From Bacillota bacterium (GTDB taxonomy: Bacteria > Bacillota > Clostridia > Peptostreptococcales > Anaerovoracaceae): DNA of 46,014 nucleotides. Both the position numbers and the translations under genes were made by a program. The stretch lies in contig JAFYYP010000024.1 in the NCBI GenBank assembly GCA_017557505.1, positions 1 through 46,014 of the forward strand, in the 5' to 3' direction. Positions within the stretch are counted from its first letter, which is position 1. Every line of letters begins with the position of its first letter. Of the stretch, positions 15,071 to 22,675 are shown piece by piece. Under the pieces are notes generated by a model. The model was not told the DNA's origin and did not search any database. It saw only the letters and a list, made by a program, of their open reading frames with translations.

Positions 15071-15722
15071 TGGCCTTCAACCTCCCCTCGATGTGCCTGC
15101 CCGCGAAGGACAGGACGGTCGTCACGACGAGGTAGATCATGCCGGAGATGATCACCGGCTGGAGCGCAAGGAACGTCGACGCCTGCACGGTCTTGTAAGC
15201 CGTCGTGAGTTCGCGCACGAAGAAAACGGACGCCAGAGATGTCTCCTTGATGCAGGAGATGAACTGACTGACCAGGGCCGGCAGGATGTTCTTGATCGCC
15301 TGCGGCATGATGATCTTCTGCATCAGGTGGATCTCGGTAAGGCCGATGCTGCGGCCGGCTTCCCACTGGCCCGGATCGACTGCCGCGATACCTGCGCGCA
15401 CGATCTCCGCGATATAAGCGGAAGCGTTGATGATGAGCGCCACGACGATGCAAGCAAGATCCGACATCCCGAACGGCATGATCTTCGGCAGCAGGATCCA
15501 GAAGAAATACAGCTGCAGCAGGATGGGCGTGCCGCGGAGGATCTGGATATACATTGCCGCGACGGCGCTGAGCGGTTTGAATCTGCTCATGCGCAGGAAC
15601 GCCACCAGGAGTCCCAGCACGGTGCCGCAGACCAAGGTGACGCTCGCCAGCCACATGGTGCCCCAAAGCCCCTTCAGGAACACCATATAATATTTTGTTA
15701 AGATTTTGATGATCTTATCCAT
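15063..15722 (-). CDS. polar amino-acid ABC transporter permease
   Basis: A 219-residue membrane protein of the HisM/GlnP type with about five membrane segments. The cytoplasmic coupling loop is visible as [22 protein letters not shown] (around residues 121-142), and the RGTPILLQL segment near residue 63 is typical of this family. Only one permease gene is present, so it probably works as a homodimer. The best AGGAG lies 16 nt before the ATG, farther than usual. It is the second gene of the importer operon, after the binding protein. Confidence 0.92.
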   Translation of the reverse strand: MDKIIKILTKYYMVFLKGLWGTMWLASVTLVCGTVLGLLVAFLRMSRFKPLSAVAAMYIQILRGTPILLQLYFFWILLPKIMPFGMSDLACIVVALIINASAYIAEIVRAGIAAVDPGQWEAGRSIGLTEIHLMQKIIMPQAIKNILPALVSQFISCIKETSLASVFFVRELTTAYKTVQASTFLALQPVIISGMIYLVVTTVLSFAGRHIEGRLKASD

Positions 15723-15742
15723 GATCGCGAATCGGATTCTCC

Positions 15743-16600
15743 TTAGTCGACGCCGAGTTTACGCGCATAGTCGGAATACTCTTCGTACCATTTGTCGATG
15801 GTGCCTTCTGCGCGCAGCTCGTCGATGCACTGATTGATGAATTCGGTGAGTTCGTCCTCGCCTTTGGGAATGCCAACGCGGGTGCCCTGCGTGCTCTCGT
15901 CGACCGTAAAGCGGAACGGCGCGATGGCCAGACCGCCGTTGGCGTCCGCATAGAGCTGACCGTTGCTGACGTCGCAGGCGCAGGCGTCCGCCTTACCTTC
16001 GGAGACCATCAGGAAGCCGTCCGTCATGGAGAGGACCAGCTTGAATTCCTTATACTTGGGGATCTGGTCGTTTACGAAACCCTCCTGCACGCTGCCGCTC
16101 TGTGTGACGAGCACCATGTCTGCGGTATCTTCTGCCTTCTGGATGCTGTCCTTGTCCTCTTCGCGCACCAGGAAGCCGTAAGAAGCGACTTCGTCGCTGA
16201 ACCGGTAGCCCTTGGACAGGTTCATGTTTTCCGCGCGTTCAGGAGAATAAGCCAGGGCCGATGCGGCAAAATCGTACTTGCCTTCCGTGATGCTTGCCAG
16301 CACGGCGGTGAACTCCAGAGGAACGATCTTCAGTTCCACACCCAGCCTTTCGGCGATATACTTGCCCAGTTCGATGTCCAGACCCTGATACTGTTCGTCG
16401 CCGTCCTTGGAGGAGTCGATGAACTCGTACGGCGCGAAATAGGGTTCCGTCGCCATTTCAATATAGCCTCTGGCCTTGATGGCTTCCAGTCTGTTGGCGG
16501 GTTCGCTCTCACCGCCTCCGCCGCCGGACGAGCAGGCTGCCAGAGAGAATACCAATACCATTGCCAGGATGATCGCAGTTAATCTTTTCATGTTGTTCAC
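15743..16600 (-). CDS. polar amino-acid ABC transporter substrate-binding lipoprotein
   Basis: Extracellular solute-binding protein family 3, 285 aa. A lipoprotein signal peptide ends at Cys 23 (SLAAC), followed by a serine/glycine linker of the same CSSGGGGG type as in DppA of this window. The binding domain has the family's YFAPYEF and GLDIELGKYIAERL segments. The start is GTG at 16600, with AAAGG 6 nt upstream; an ATG three codons later lacks good spacing. A consensus promoter and a symmetrical operator-like repeat precede it. Ligand is unknown but probably a polar amino acid or a small conjugate. Confidence 0.92.
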   Translation of the reverse strand: MNNMKRLTAIILAMVLVFSLAACSSGGGGGESEPANRLEAIKARGYIEMATEPYFAPYEFIDSSKDGDEQYQGLDIELGKYIAERLGVELKIVPLEFTAVLASITEGKYDFAASALAYSPERAENMNLSKGYRFSDEVASYGFLVREEDKDSIQKAEDTADMVLVTQSGSVQEGFVNDQIPKYKEFKLVLSMTDGFLMVSEGKADACACDVSNGQLYADANGGLAIAPFRFTVDESTQGTRVGIPKGEDELTEFINQCIDELRAEGTIDKWYEEYSDYARKLGVD

Positions 16601-16664
16601 ACTATGCCTTTCTTTTCCTTCTATCAGCCCTGCACCGGAGCAGAGCCCGTTTCGTGATGTTGCT

Positions 16665-16693
16665 ATTGTAGCACTGCCGCTTTAGCGTGTCAA
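16665..16693 (-). promoter_or_regulatory. consensus promoter of the amino-acid importer operon
   Basis: Minus-strand TTGACA (16693-16688), 17-bp spacer, TACAAT (16670-16665): an almost perfect sigma-A promoter. Confidence 0.8.
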
Positions 16694-16710
16694 CACTACA
16701 GTACGCTAAA
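16681..16710. promoter_or_regulatory. operator-like inverted repeat over the importer promoter
   Basis: TTTAGCGT (16681-16688) and ACGCTAAA (16703-16710) form 8-bp arms separated by 14 bp. The repeat covers the -35 hexamer, a position where a bound repressor would block RNA polymerase. Confidence 0.5.
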
Positions 16711-16730
16711 TCAATAAAGTCACGATGTCA

Positions 16731-16762
16731 TAATAAAGGCTGCAGTTTTCCCCTGCAGCCTT
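16731..16762 (-). terminator. terminator of the FDP-lipoprotein-M20-MGMT unit
   Basis: A 10-bp stem (16736-16745 with 16753-16762), 7-nt loop, followed on minus by TTTATTAT. It lies 5 bp beyond the MGMT stop. Confidence 0.75.
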
Positions 16763-16767
16763 CTGTT

Positions 16768-17073
16768 TCAGCATTCCCACTGATACGTCTTCAGATCAAC
16801 GTGGCCGTCTTCTTTCAGAAAGACGCCTTCCATGGCGAGCAGCCTCACCTGATCCGTCCAGCCCGGTACCAGCCGCCCGTTATGGCTCACGACCCGGTGA
16901 CACGGGTAACGGCCGTAGAACTCCGCGTTGCTCAGCACTTTGCCGACCAGCCGCGAATTCTTCTCGCGCCCGATCAGGCGGGCGATCTGCCCGTATGTCG
17001 CGACACACCCCTCCGGGATCTCCTCGACCACGGACAGGATCTCGTATGCCAGGTCTTCCGTCAGTTTTGCCAT
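16768..17073 (-). CDS. single-domain MGMT-type DNA alkyltransferase-like protein
   Basis: A 101-residue protein equal to the DNA-binding/active-site domain of O6-alkylguanine-DNA alkyltransferase. The winged-helix part (YGQIARLIG, residues 27-35) and the active-site PCHR with Cys 58 are present. The N-terminal domain of Ogt/Ada is missing. Alkyltransferase-like (ATL) proteins of this size usually have Trp or Ala in place of the Cys; here the Cys is kept, so the protein may repair alkylated guanine or at least accept alkyl groups. The start has GGAG at 8-nt spacing, 2 bp after the upstream M20 stop codon. Confidence 0.85.
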   Translation of the reverse strand: MAKLTEDLAYEILSVVEEIPEGCVATYGQIARLIGREKNSRLVGKVLSNAEFYGRYPCHRVVSHNGRLVPGWTDQVRLLAMEGVFLKEDGHVDLKTYQWEC

Positions 17074-17075
17074 CG

Positions 17076-18194
17076 CTATTGCTCCAGGATGGCCAGATAC
17101 ACGTCGCTGATGGTCTCGATCAGGCGATCGTCGAAATCGAAGCCGGCGGTATGCAGCGAGGGTCCCTCGCCTGCCGCGACGACGAATTCCGCGCCGGGGC
17201 AGTCCTTCAGGAACCAGCCAAAGTCCTCCGAACCGCGCGTGATCTCAGGTGCCAGCATCGCCGGCAAGCCCAGAGATTCTGCCGCCGCCAGCACCTTTTT
17301 CGCCTGTTCCGGCGTATTCGTCGTGTCGGGGAAGATGTCCTCGTAGGAAAAATCGACAGCCAGGCCGTCTTCGGCGGCCCTTTTCTGAGCAAACGCGATG
17401 ATCTCGTCGCGGATCCGGTACATGTCTTTGTCCTGCTCCGCGCGAAGCGTAACGCCGATGCGGCCTTTCGATGCCGCGATGCCGAACGCGTGCTCGCCGA
17501 CAGCGATCTCGCAGATCGTCGCCATCACGAGTTTTTCGAAGCGGCTCTGGTCAGCGATCTCCATGATCTTCTTTGCAGTATCGCAGATGGCCAGGGAAGG
17601 ATTCTTGCCATGCTCCGGCTGGCTGGCGTGGGTCGGCGCACCGGTCATATCGATGTTCATGCCCATGGAGGCGCAGTTCGTACCCTCCAGGCGGGTCGCA
17701 ACCGTGCCGTACGGCATACCCTTAAAATTATGGCAGGAGTAGATCTCCCTGATGCCGGTCTCTTTGATAAAGTCGCCGCACTCGCAGGCGCCCTGCCCCG
17801 TCTCTTCCGCGTGCTGGAACACGAGGTAGACGTCGCGGGCGATCTTTTCTTCCTCCAGGCGCATGGCAAACGCGCACAGCGTCGCCACATGGCCGTCGTG
17901 ACCGCACTTATGGCCGCAGCCGGGGACCTGGCTCTTCCAAGGCGCATCGATCTCGTCCTCCATGGGGAGCGCATCGAAATCAGCACGGAATCCGATGGGA
18001 TAAGGATCGTTTCCGCCTGCGCCTAAATAGCAGGCGTAGAACCATTTGCCCTTGTCGACGAGCTTCAGACCCGTGTTCTCTTTCAGGAAATCCATCAGGC
18101 GCTGCTTCGTCCAGACTTCCTGATAGGAAAGTTCCGGATGCATGTGAAGTTCGTGGCGCAGTGCCACAGCCTTCTTTAAAATCTCAGGATTCAT
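17076..18194 (-). CDS. M20D-family amidohydrolase
   Basis: A 372-residue zinc- or manganese-dependent amidase of the IAA-amino-acid/N-acyl-amino-acid hydrolase group. The metal-binding GCGHKCGHDGH segment, FQHAEETGQGA with the catalytic glutamates, the lid-domain GAPTHASQPEHG histidine, and the late RGSEDFGWF segment are visible. It differs from the longer AbgB-like enzyme at 12878 and belongs to another subfamily. The start follows AAGGA, which overlaps the stop region of the upstream lipoprotein gene (2 bp gap). The substrate cannot be deduced. Confidence 0.88.
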   Translation of the reverse strand: MNPEILKKAVALRHELHMHPELSYQEVWTKQRLMDFLKENTGLKLVDKGKWFYACYLGAGGNDPYPIGFRADFDALPMEDEIDAPWKSQVPGCGHKCGHDGHVATLCAFAMRLEEEKIARDVYLVFQHAEETGQGACECGDFIKETGIREIYSCHNFKGMPYGTVATRLEGTNCASMGMNIDMTGAPTHASQPEHGKNPSLAICDTAKKIMEIADQSRFEKLVMATICEIAVGEHAFGIAASKGRIGVTLRAEQDKDMYRIRDEIIAFAQKRAAEDGLAVDFSYEDIFPDTTNTPEQAKKVLAAAESLGLPAMLAPEITRGSEDFGWFLKDCPGAEFVVAAGEGPSLHTAGFDFDDRLIETISDVYLAILEQ

Positions 18195-18196
18195 GT

Positions 18197-18613
18197 TTAT
18201 TCCTTCTTCTCGATCTCGATCTTCACCTCACCGGCGGTATTGCCGACCGCGGTGACCCGGATCACGTAATCGCCTTTCGGCACATCGAACTGTGCGGAAT
18301 CATCCCCGCTGATCGTTACGCTGACGGCAACGTCTCCCTGGATCACGTCCGCGGGCTGGTCCGTATGCGCGAAGACCGTGACCTCCACGAATTCGATCAG
18401 CAGCTGGCCCTTGTCCAGGGAAGCTTCTACGACCGCCATGCGGTTCTTGCCGACAGACGTATATTCGAGTTCTATAAAATCGCCATCCTGCGCGTCGTTC
18501 GCCTTGACTTTCGATTTCTGACCTGTGGTCGTCGCCGAGAACACGGCGCCGCCGCAGGCGGTCAACAAAGCGAGCACAGCGATCAGGCAGACCGCAATGA
18601 TAAAGCGTTTCAT
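18197..18613 (-). CDS. small lipoprotein of unknown function
   Basis: A 138-residue protein with a clear lipoprotein signal peptide (MKRFIIAV..., LLTAC with Cys 20). The mature part is mostly beta: it looks like one small beta-sandwich (residues about 45-135) ending in a Glu/Lys-rich strand. I recognise no family signature. It lies between the flavodiiron protein gene (16 bp) and the M20 amidohydrolase (2 bp), clearly in the same transcript, but this does not tell what it does. Confidence 0.8.
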   Translation of the reverse strand: MKRFIIAVCLIAVLALLTACGGAVFSATTTGQKSKVKANDAQDGDFIELEYTSVGKNRMAVVEASLDKGQLLIEFVEVTVFAHTDQPADVIQGDVAVSVTISGDDSAQFDVPKGDYVIRVTAVGNTAGEVKIEIEKKE

Positions 18614-18629
18614 AATTCCTCCATCCGGC

Positions 18630-20429
18630 CTACAGCTTCGAGAAATCGCTCGCGGGGTGCTTGCACAGCGGGCAGACGAAGTCTTCGGGCAGTTCCTCGC
18701 CCTCGTAGACGTAGCCGCAGATGTCGCAGACCCAGCCCTTCTTCTCTTCCTGCGGTCTGGGCTTGACGTTCTTCTGATAGTAGGCGTACGTCATGGTCTC
18801 GCCGTTGTTCAGCACGACGGATTCGGTGATGTCGCACAGGAACATCCAGTGGGACCCGAGATCGACCGTATCAAACACCTTCAGGGAGATGTAGGAGTTC
18901 GCATACTTCGTCAGGAACGCGACGCCGTTGCTTGCGATGTCGTAGTGCTCGTAGCCCGCGAACTTGTCCACGTTGCGGCCGGACTGGAAGCCGAAGTGCT
19001 GGAATTCCTGGAACGGGCACTGCTCGGTGAGCGTGCAGACGTTCATCACGCCGGTCTTCAGGACCATCTCCGTCGTGTAGTTCGCCTTGTTCAGGTTGAC
19101 CGCGATGCGGCTCGGGTTATTTGCGACCTGGGAGACCGTGTTCGCGATCTGGCCATTCTGCTTGCCGCCGTCTGCCGCGGTCACGACGTACAGGCCGTAA
19201 CCGATCTTGTACAGAGCGGTCGGGTCAATCTTCTTCTCTTCTTCGACGACGACCTTCTGATAGCCTTCCGCCAGTTCGTCGGCCAGCGCCATCAGCTGCG
19301 CAGTGCTCTCTTCGTTGAGCGCGGACAGGATCGTGACGTTGTTCTTCGTGAACGTAATGTCCTTCAGGCCCTCAAGCTTGCCCTTCATCACCTTCATGGC
19401 CGTGGGCGCCCACGACCCGTTCTCAATGAAGCCGATCGTGCGCTTCTGATAGCCTCTTTCGACCAGCATGCTGATAAACTCGCGCATGTAGGGGAAGATC
19501 TCCGCATTGTACGTGGTCGTGGCGAGCACGAGCTTGTCGTAGCGGAACGCGTCCTCGACGCATTCGTACATGTCGTCTCTGGCGAGGTCCGCGATCGCGA
19601 CCTTGGGCACGCCTCTCTTTTCGAGCTCTTCGGCGAGCATCTCGGCAGCGATCTTCGTGTGACCGTACACGGACGTGTACATGATGGCGACGCCGTCGGA
19701 TTCGGGCAGGTAGCTGCTCCAGGTGTCGTACAGGGTGAGATATTCGGTGAGGTCGCCATCGAGCACAGGACCGTGCAGCGGCACGATGATCTGGATGTCC
19801 AGGGCCGCAGCCTTCTTCAGGACAGCCTGCACCTGCGCGCCGTACTTGCCGACGATGCCGAAATAATAGCGGCGGGCTTCGCAGGCCCAGCCTTCCGGAT
19901 CTTCCACGTCGTTGGCGCCGAACTTGCCGAAGCCGTCCGCGGAGAACAGGACCTTATCGTAAGCGTCGTAGGTCATCATGACTTCCGGCCAGTGCACCAT
20001 GGGCGCGAAGATAAAGTTCAGTTCGTGCTTGCCGAGGCTGAGCTTGTCGCCGTTCTTGACCTCAAGTTTGTTCTTGATTTCCATATTCGGGAAGAACTGG
20101 CCGATCATCTTGAAGGTCTTGGCGTTGCCGACGACCGTGGTGTTCGGATATTCCTTCAGGAACGCCTCGATAGACGCGGAGTGGTCGGGCTCCATATGCT
20201 GGACGATCAGGTAATCCGGCGCGGCACACTTGATGTTCGCGGCTACGTTCGTGAGCCATTCTTCCGTCTTATTCTGGTCCATGGTGTCCATGACCGCGAC
20301 CTTCTCGTCGCGGATGACGTAGGAGTTGTACGCCATGCCCAGGGGCACGTCGAAGTGACCTTCGAACAGGTCGATGTCGTGGTCGTTGCATCCGACGTAG
20401 GTGATGCTTTCTGTGATCTGCTTATTCAT
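18630..20429 (-). CDS. flavodiiron protein fused to flavin reductase and rubredoxin domains
   Basis: A 599-residue oxygen or NO reductase. The order is diiron beta-lactamase-like domain (residues 1-245), flavodoxin domain (about 247-395, starting VAIMYTSVYGHT), flavin-reductase-like domain (about 405-550) and a short rubredoxin (563-599). Diiron ligands His 78, Glu 80, Asp 82, His 83, His 146, Asp 165 and His 219 are all present. Rubredoxin cysteines are 568, 571, 586 and 589; the 14-residue gap is the short rubrerythrin type, not the classical long one. The fusion could carry electrons from NAD(P)H to the diiron site in one chain. ATG follows AGAGGGG. Likely protects the anaerobe against oxygen or NO. 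Confidence 0.93.
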   Translation of the reverse strand: MNKQITESITYVGCNDHDIDLFEGHFDVPLGMAYNSYVIRDEKVAVMDTMDQNKTEEWLTNVAANIKCAAPDYLIVQHMEPDHSASIEAFLKEYPNTTVVGNAKTFKMIGQFFPNMEIKNKLEVKNGDKLSLGKHELNFIFAPMVHWPEVMMTYDAYDKVLFSADGFGKFGANDVEDPEGWACEARRYYFGIVGKYGAQVQAVLKKAAALDIQIIVPLHGPVLDGDLTEYLTLYDTWSSYLPESDGVAIMYTSVYGHTKIAAEMLAEELEKRGVPKVAIADLARDDMYECVEDAFRYDKLVLATTTYNAEIFPYMREFISMLVERGYQKRTIGFIENGSWAPTAMKVMKGKLEGLKDITFTKNNVTILSALNEESTAQLMALADELAEGYQKVVVEEEKKIDPTALYKIGYGLYVVTAADGGKQNGQIANTVSQVANNPSRIAVNLNKANYTTEMVLKTGVMNVCTLTEQCPFQEFQHFGFQSGRNVDKFAGYEHYDIASNGVAFLTKYANSYISLKVFDTVDLGSHWMFLCDITESVVLNNGETMTYAYYQKNVKPRPQEEKKGWVCDICGYVYEGEELPEDFVCPLCKHPASDFSKL

Positions 20430-20480
20430 AATGATCCCCTCTTTAAAGAACTACGGGTGATAACTTGCTCTAACTTATTA

Positions 20481-20489
20481 ATTATACCA
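20481..20489 (-). promoter_or_regulatory. extended -10 promoter of the flavodiiron operon
   Basis: Minus-strand TGG-TATAAT (20489-20481) with no good -35. The leader to the start codon is about 45 nt. Confidence 0.55.
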
Positions 20490-20524
20490 TAGTACGATAC
20501 CTTTCGGCTTGAAATGTGCGCAAG

Positions 20525-20562
20525 AAAAAAGACTTGGCGGTCTGTCCTGAAACCGCCAAGTC
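20525..20562 (-). terminator. terminator of the one-carbon operon
   Basis: An 11-bp perfect stem (20531-20541 with 20552-20562), 10-nt loop, and TTTTTT on the minus strand, 12 bp past the 5-formyl-THF cyclo-ligase stop. Confidence 0.88.
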
Positions 20563-20574
20563 GATCCTTATTTC

Positions 20575-21183
20575 CTATTTTTTTCGAAAAACGCCGTTTT
20601 CCGTCACGATGCAGGGAACGGGCACGTCCCAGTCCTCCGCGGGGATCTGTTCCGCGCGCTGACATTCGTAAGCTACGAGCATCACGTCTGCTTTCACACA
20701 TTTCGGCAGGAATCGGTCGTAGTAGCCGCCACCCATACCGAGACGCATAAATGTCTCATCGAATGAACTGCAGGGGCTGACCACCAGGTCGATGTCCTCC
20801 GGAGCGACCACGCGGCCCTGTTCCGGCACCGGTTCGGGGATGCCGAACGCGCCTTTCTTCCAGGCCGGGCTGTCCGTATCGCAGCTTTGCGGCGCGATGG
20901 CCAGCATGCCGCGGTCTTCGATGCATAACGGATAGACGAAAGTCTTGCGTTCTGCCTCGGGCAGCGCTTCGTTCGCCTCTTCCAGCGCTTTCAGCTGCAC
21001 CTCGCCCTTTACGAACTTGTAGATCATGACGACCTTCGCCTTTGCATATTCGGGCGTCTGCAGGATGTTCGTGCAGATCGCGCGGGACTTTTCTGCGCGT
21101 TCTTCCGGGGTCAGCGCTTCGCGCGCCTTGATTTTCTCTTTTCGCAGCGCCTTGCGCAGCGCTGCCTTATCTGGCATCGGCAT
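20575..21183 (-). CDS. 5-formyltetrahydrofolate cyclo-ligase
   Basis: ATP-dependent conversion of 5-formyl-THF to 5,10-methenyl-THF, returning a dead-end folate to the one-carbon pool. The 202 residues are the usual length. The basic N-terminal helix (KAALRKALRKEK) and the nucleotide-binding GMGGGYYDRFL motif are intact. The ATG has AAGGAG at 6-nt spacing, overlapping the stop region of the formate-channel gene (3 bp gap). It is the last gene of the fhs-fchA-folD-FNT operon, which fits its substrate. Confidence 0.93.
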   Translation of the reverse strand: MPMPDKAALRKALRKEKIKAREALTPEERAEKSRAICTNILQTPEYAKAKVVMIYKFVKGEVQLKALEEANEALPEAERKTFVYPLCIEDRGMLAIAPQSCDTDSPAWKKGAFGIPEPVPEQGRVVAPEDIDLVVSPCSSFDETFMRLGMGGGYYDRFLPKCVKADVMLVAYECQRAEQIPAEDWDVPVPCIVTENGVFRKK

Positions 21184-21186
21184 GGG

Positions 21187-21813
21187 TCACTCCTTGCGGT
21201 TCTGCAGATCGCGCAACAGCGGGAAGAATACGCCGCCGACCGCGTTGCCCAGCGTGATCACGAGCAGGCGCACGATCGCCTGTCCGCTCCAGGCGCCTGC
21301 CATCCAGAAATAGAACATGTCCGCGACGCAGTGCTCCGTGCCGCAGAGGATGAACACCATGACGCCGAAGATCAGCGCCAGGTACTTGCCGAATTCGTGC
21401 GGGATGTTCTTGTATCCTTCGACGCCGATGTAGATGAAAATGTTGCACAGGATGCCGAGGAAAAACAGGCTGGCAAAGCCGTCGCCCAGTTTCGTCTGGC
21501 ACAGGCCCATCGCTTTTTCGGACACGGCGGGCGCTACGCGGGTCAGCCAGGCGCAGCCAGCGGTCAGGCCGGTGCCGACCAGGTTGCCCAGCCAGATGAC
21601 GGGCAGGCCGATCTTGTAGGCCGTATCGTTCTGGAACGTGTAACAGACCTTGCCGGTGAACAGATTGAGCCCCATCGTGCACACGGTGAACAGGCCGATC
21701 GTGAACAGCAGCGAGCCGATCACCTTGTTGTCCACCGACAGGAACACCAGGCCGCCCAGACCGATGGAAACGCCAGCCAGGATCGCGCCGATAAACGTCT
21801 TGAAGTAGTTCAT
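21187..21813 (-). CDS. formate/nitrite transporter (FNT) family channel, short form
   Basis: A 208-residue pentameric-channel subunit with about six membrane segments. The FNT signatures LFTGK (family LFTGN) and GTEHCVADM, holding the central pore histidine, are visible. It is shorter than the typical 270-280 residues, mainly at the N-terminal cytoplasmic helix and loops. Placement between folD and 5-formyl-THF cyclo-ligase, in an operon led by formate-THF ligase, makes formate the probable substrate. Its ATG directly follows the folD stop (TAAATG), with AAAGGA inside folD. Confidence 0.9.
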   Translation of the reverse strand: MNYFKTFIGAILAGVSIGLGGLVFLSVDNKVIGSLLFTIGLFTVCTMGLNLFTGKVCYTFQNDTAYKIGLPVIWLGNLVGTGLTAGCAWLTRVAPAVSEKAMGLCQTKLGDGFASLFFLGILCNIFIYIGVEGYKNIPHEFGKYLALIFGVMVFILCGTEHCVADMFYFWMAGAWSGQAIVRLLVITLGNAVGGVFFPLLRDLQNRKE

Positions 21814-22665
21814 TTACAGCGTCCTTTCCGCGGCTTCGATCACGTGCTTGCACAGGACCGCCGTCGTGACCGAGCCAACGCCGCCGGGAACAGGGGTGAT
21901 GGCGGATACGACGGGTTCCGCTTCTTCGAACTTCACGTCGCCGCACAGCTTGCCTTTTTCTTCGTTCCAGCCGATGCCGACGTCGATGACCGTCTGACCC
22001 TCAGACACGTACTCCGCGCCGACGCTCTCCATCTGACCGGACGCTGCGATGACGATATCCGCTTCCTTCGTGATGGAGGGCACGTCGACCGTGCGCGTAT
22101 GGCAGATCGTGACCGTCGCGTTCGCGTGCATGAGCATCATAGCCACGGGGCGGCCGATGACGAGGCTGCGGCCGATGACGGCGGCCTTCTTGCCTTTCGG
22201 GTCGATGCCGTAGAATTTCAGGATCTCCATGGCTGCCTGCGCCGTGCAGGGCGGGAAGCCGACCTTCGCGTTCGCGAACACGCCCGCGAGGGACCCGTCC
22301 GTGCATCCGTCCACATCCTTTTCCGGCGCCAGCATCTGGCGGGCCTTCTCACCGTCCAGCTGCTTGGGCAGCGGACGGAACATCAGGATGCCATGTACGG
22401 TCTCATCCTTATTGAGTTCATCCAGCGCCTGGAAGAAAGCCTCGCTGTCCACATCGGCGGGCAGCACGACGTTCTTAACTGCAACGCCCGTCTGTTCGGC
22501 GCGTTTCATGGCGCCTCTTTCATAGCTCAGGTCGTCGTCTCTTTCGCCCACGCGGAAGATCGCCAGCGTCGGCGTGACGCCCTTCTCCTGCAGCGCTTCG
22601 CTTCTTGCTTTCAGTTCTTCGCTGATGGCTTTCGCCACCGGCATGCCTTTCAGTACTTCTGCCAT
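21814..22665 (-). CDS. folD: methylene-THF dehydrogenase (FolD), cyclohydrolase residues altered
   Basis: A 283-residue FolD. The family normally has two activities: NAD(P)+-dependent methylene-THF dehydrogenase and methenyl-THF cyclohydrolase. The Rossmann part (VIGRSLVIGRPVAMML), DVDG and PVPGGVG segments are normal. The first motif, Y-x-x-x-K in E. coli (Tyr50, Lys54), reads Y48-E-R-G-A52, so the catalytic lysine is Ala. The VQLPLP motif reads MFRPLP, so the catalytic Gln is Phe 96. I infer that cyclohydrolase activity is lost or weak, supplied by the FchA-like protein encoded just upstream. ATG follows AGGAGGC. Confidence 0.92.
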   Translation of the reverse strand: MAEVLKGMPVAKAISEELKARSEALQEKGVTPTLAIFRVGERDDDLSYERGAMKRAEQTGVAVKNVVLPADVDSEAFFQALDELNKDETVHGILMFRPLPKQLDGEKARQMLAPEKDVDGCTDGSLAGVFANAKVGFPPCTAQAAMEILKFYGIDPKGKKAAVIGRSLVIGRPVAMMLMHANATVTICHTRTVDVPSITKEADIVIAASGQMESVGAEYVSEGQTVIDVGIGWNEEKGKLCGDVKFEEAEPVVSAITPVPGGVGSVTTAVLCKHVIEAAERTL

Positions 22666-22675
22666 TGCCTGCCTC

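Noticed and set aside
18525-20492. 655-codon open frame on plus opposite the flavodiiron gene
   Set aside because: It is the antisense shadow of a clear gene, with His/Asp/Val-rich composition typical of complementary frames, no ribosome-binding site and no recognisable domain.
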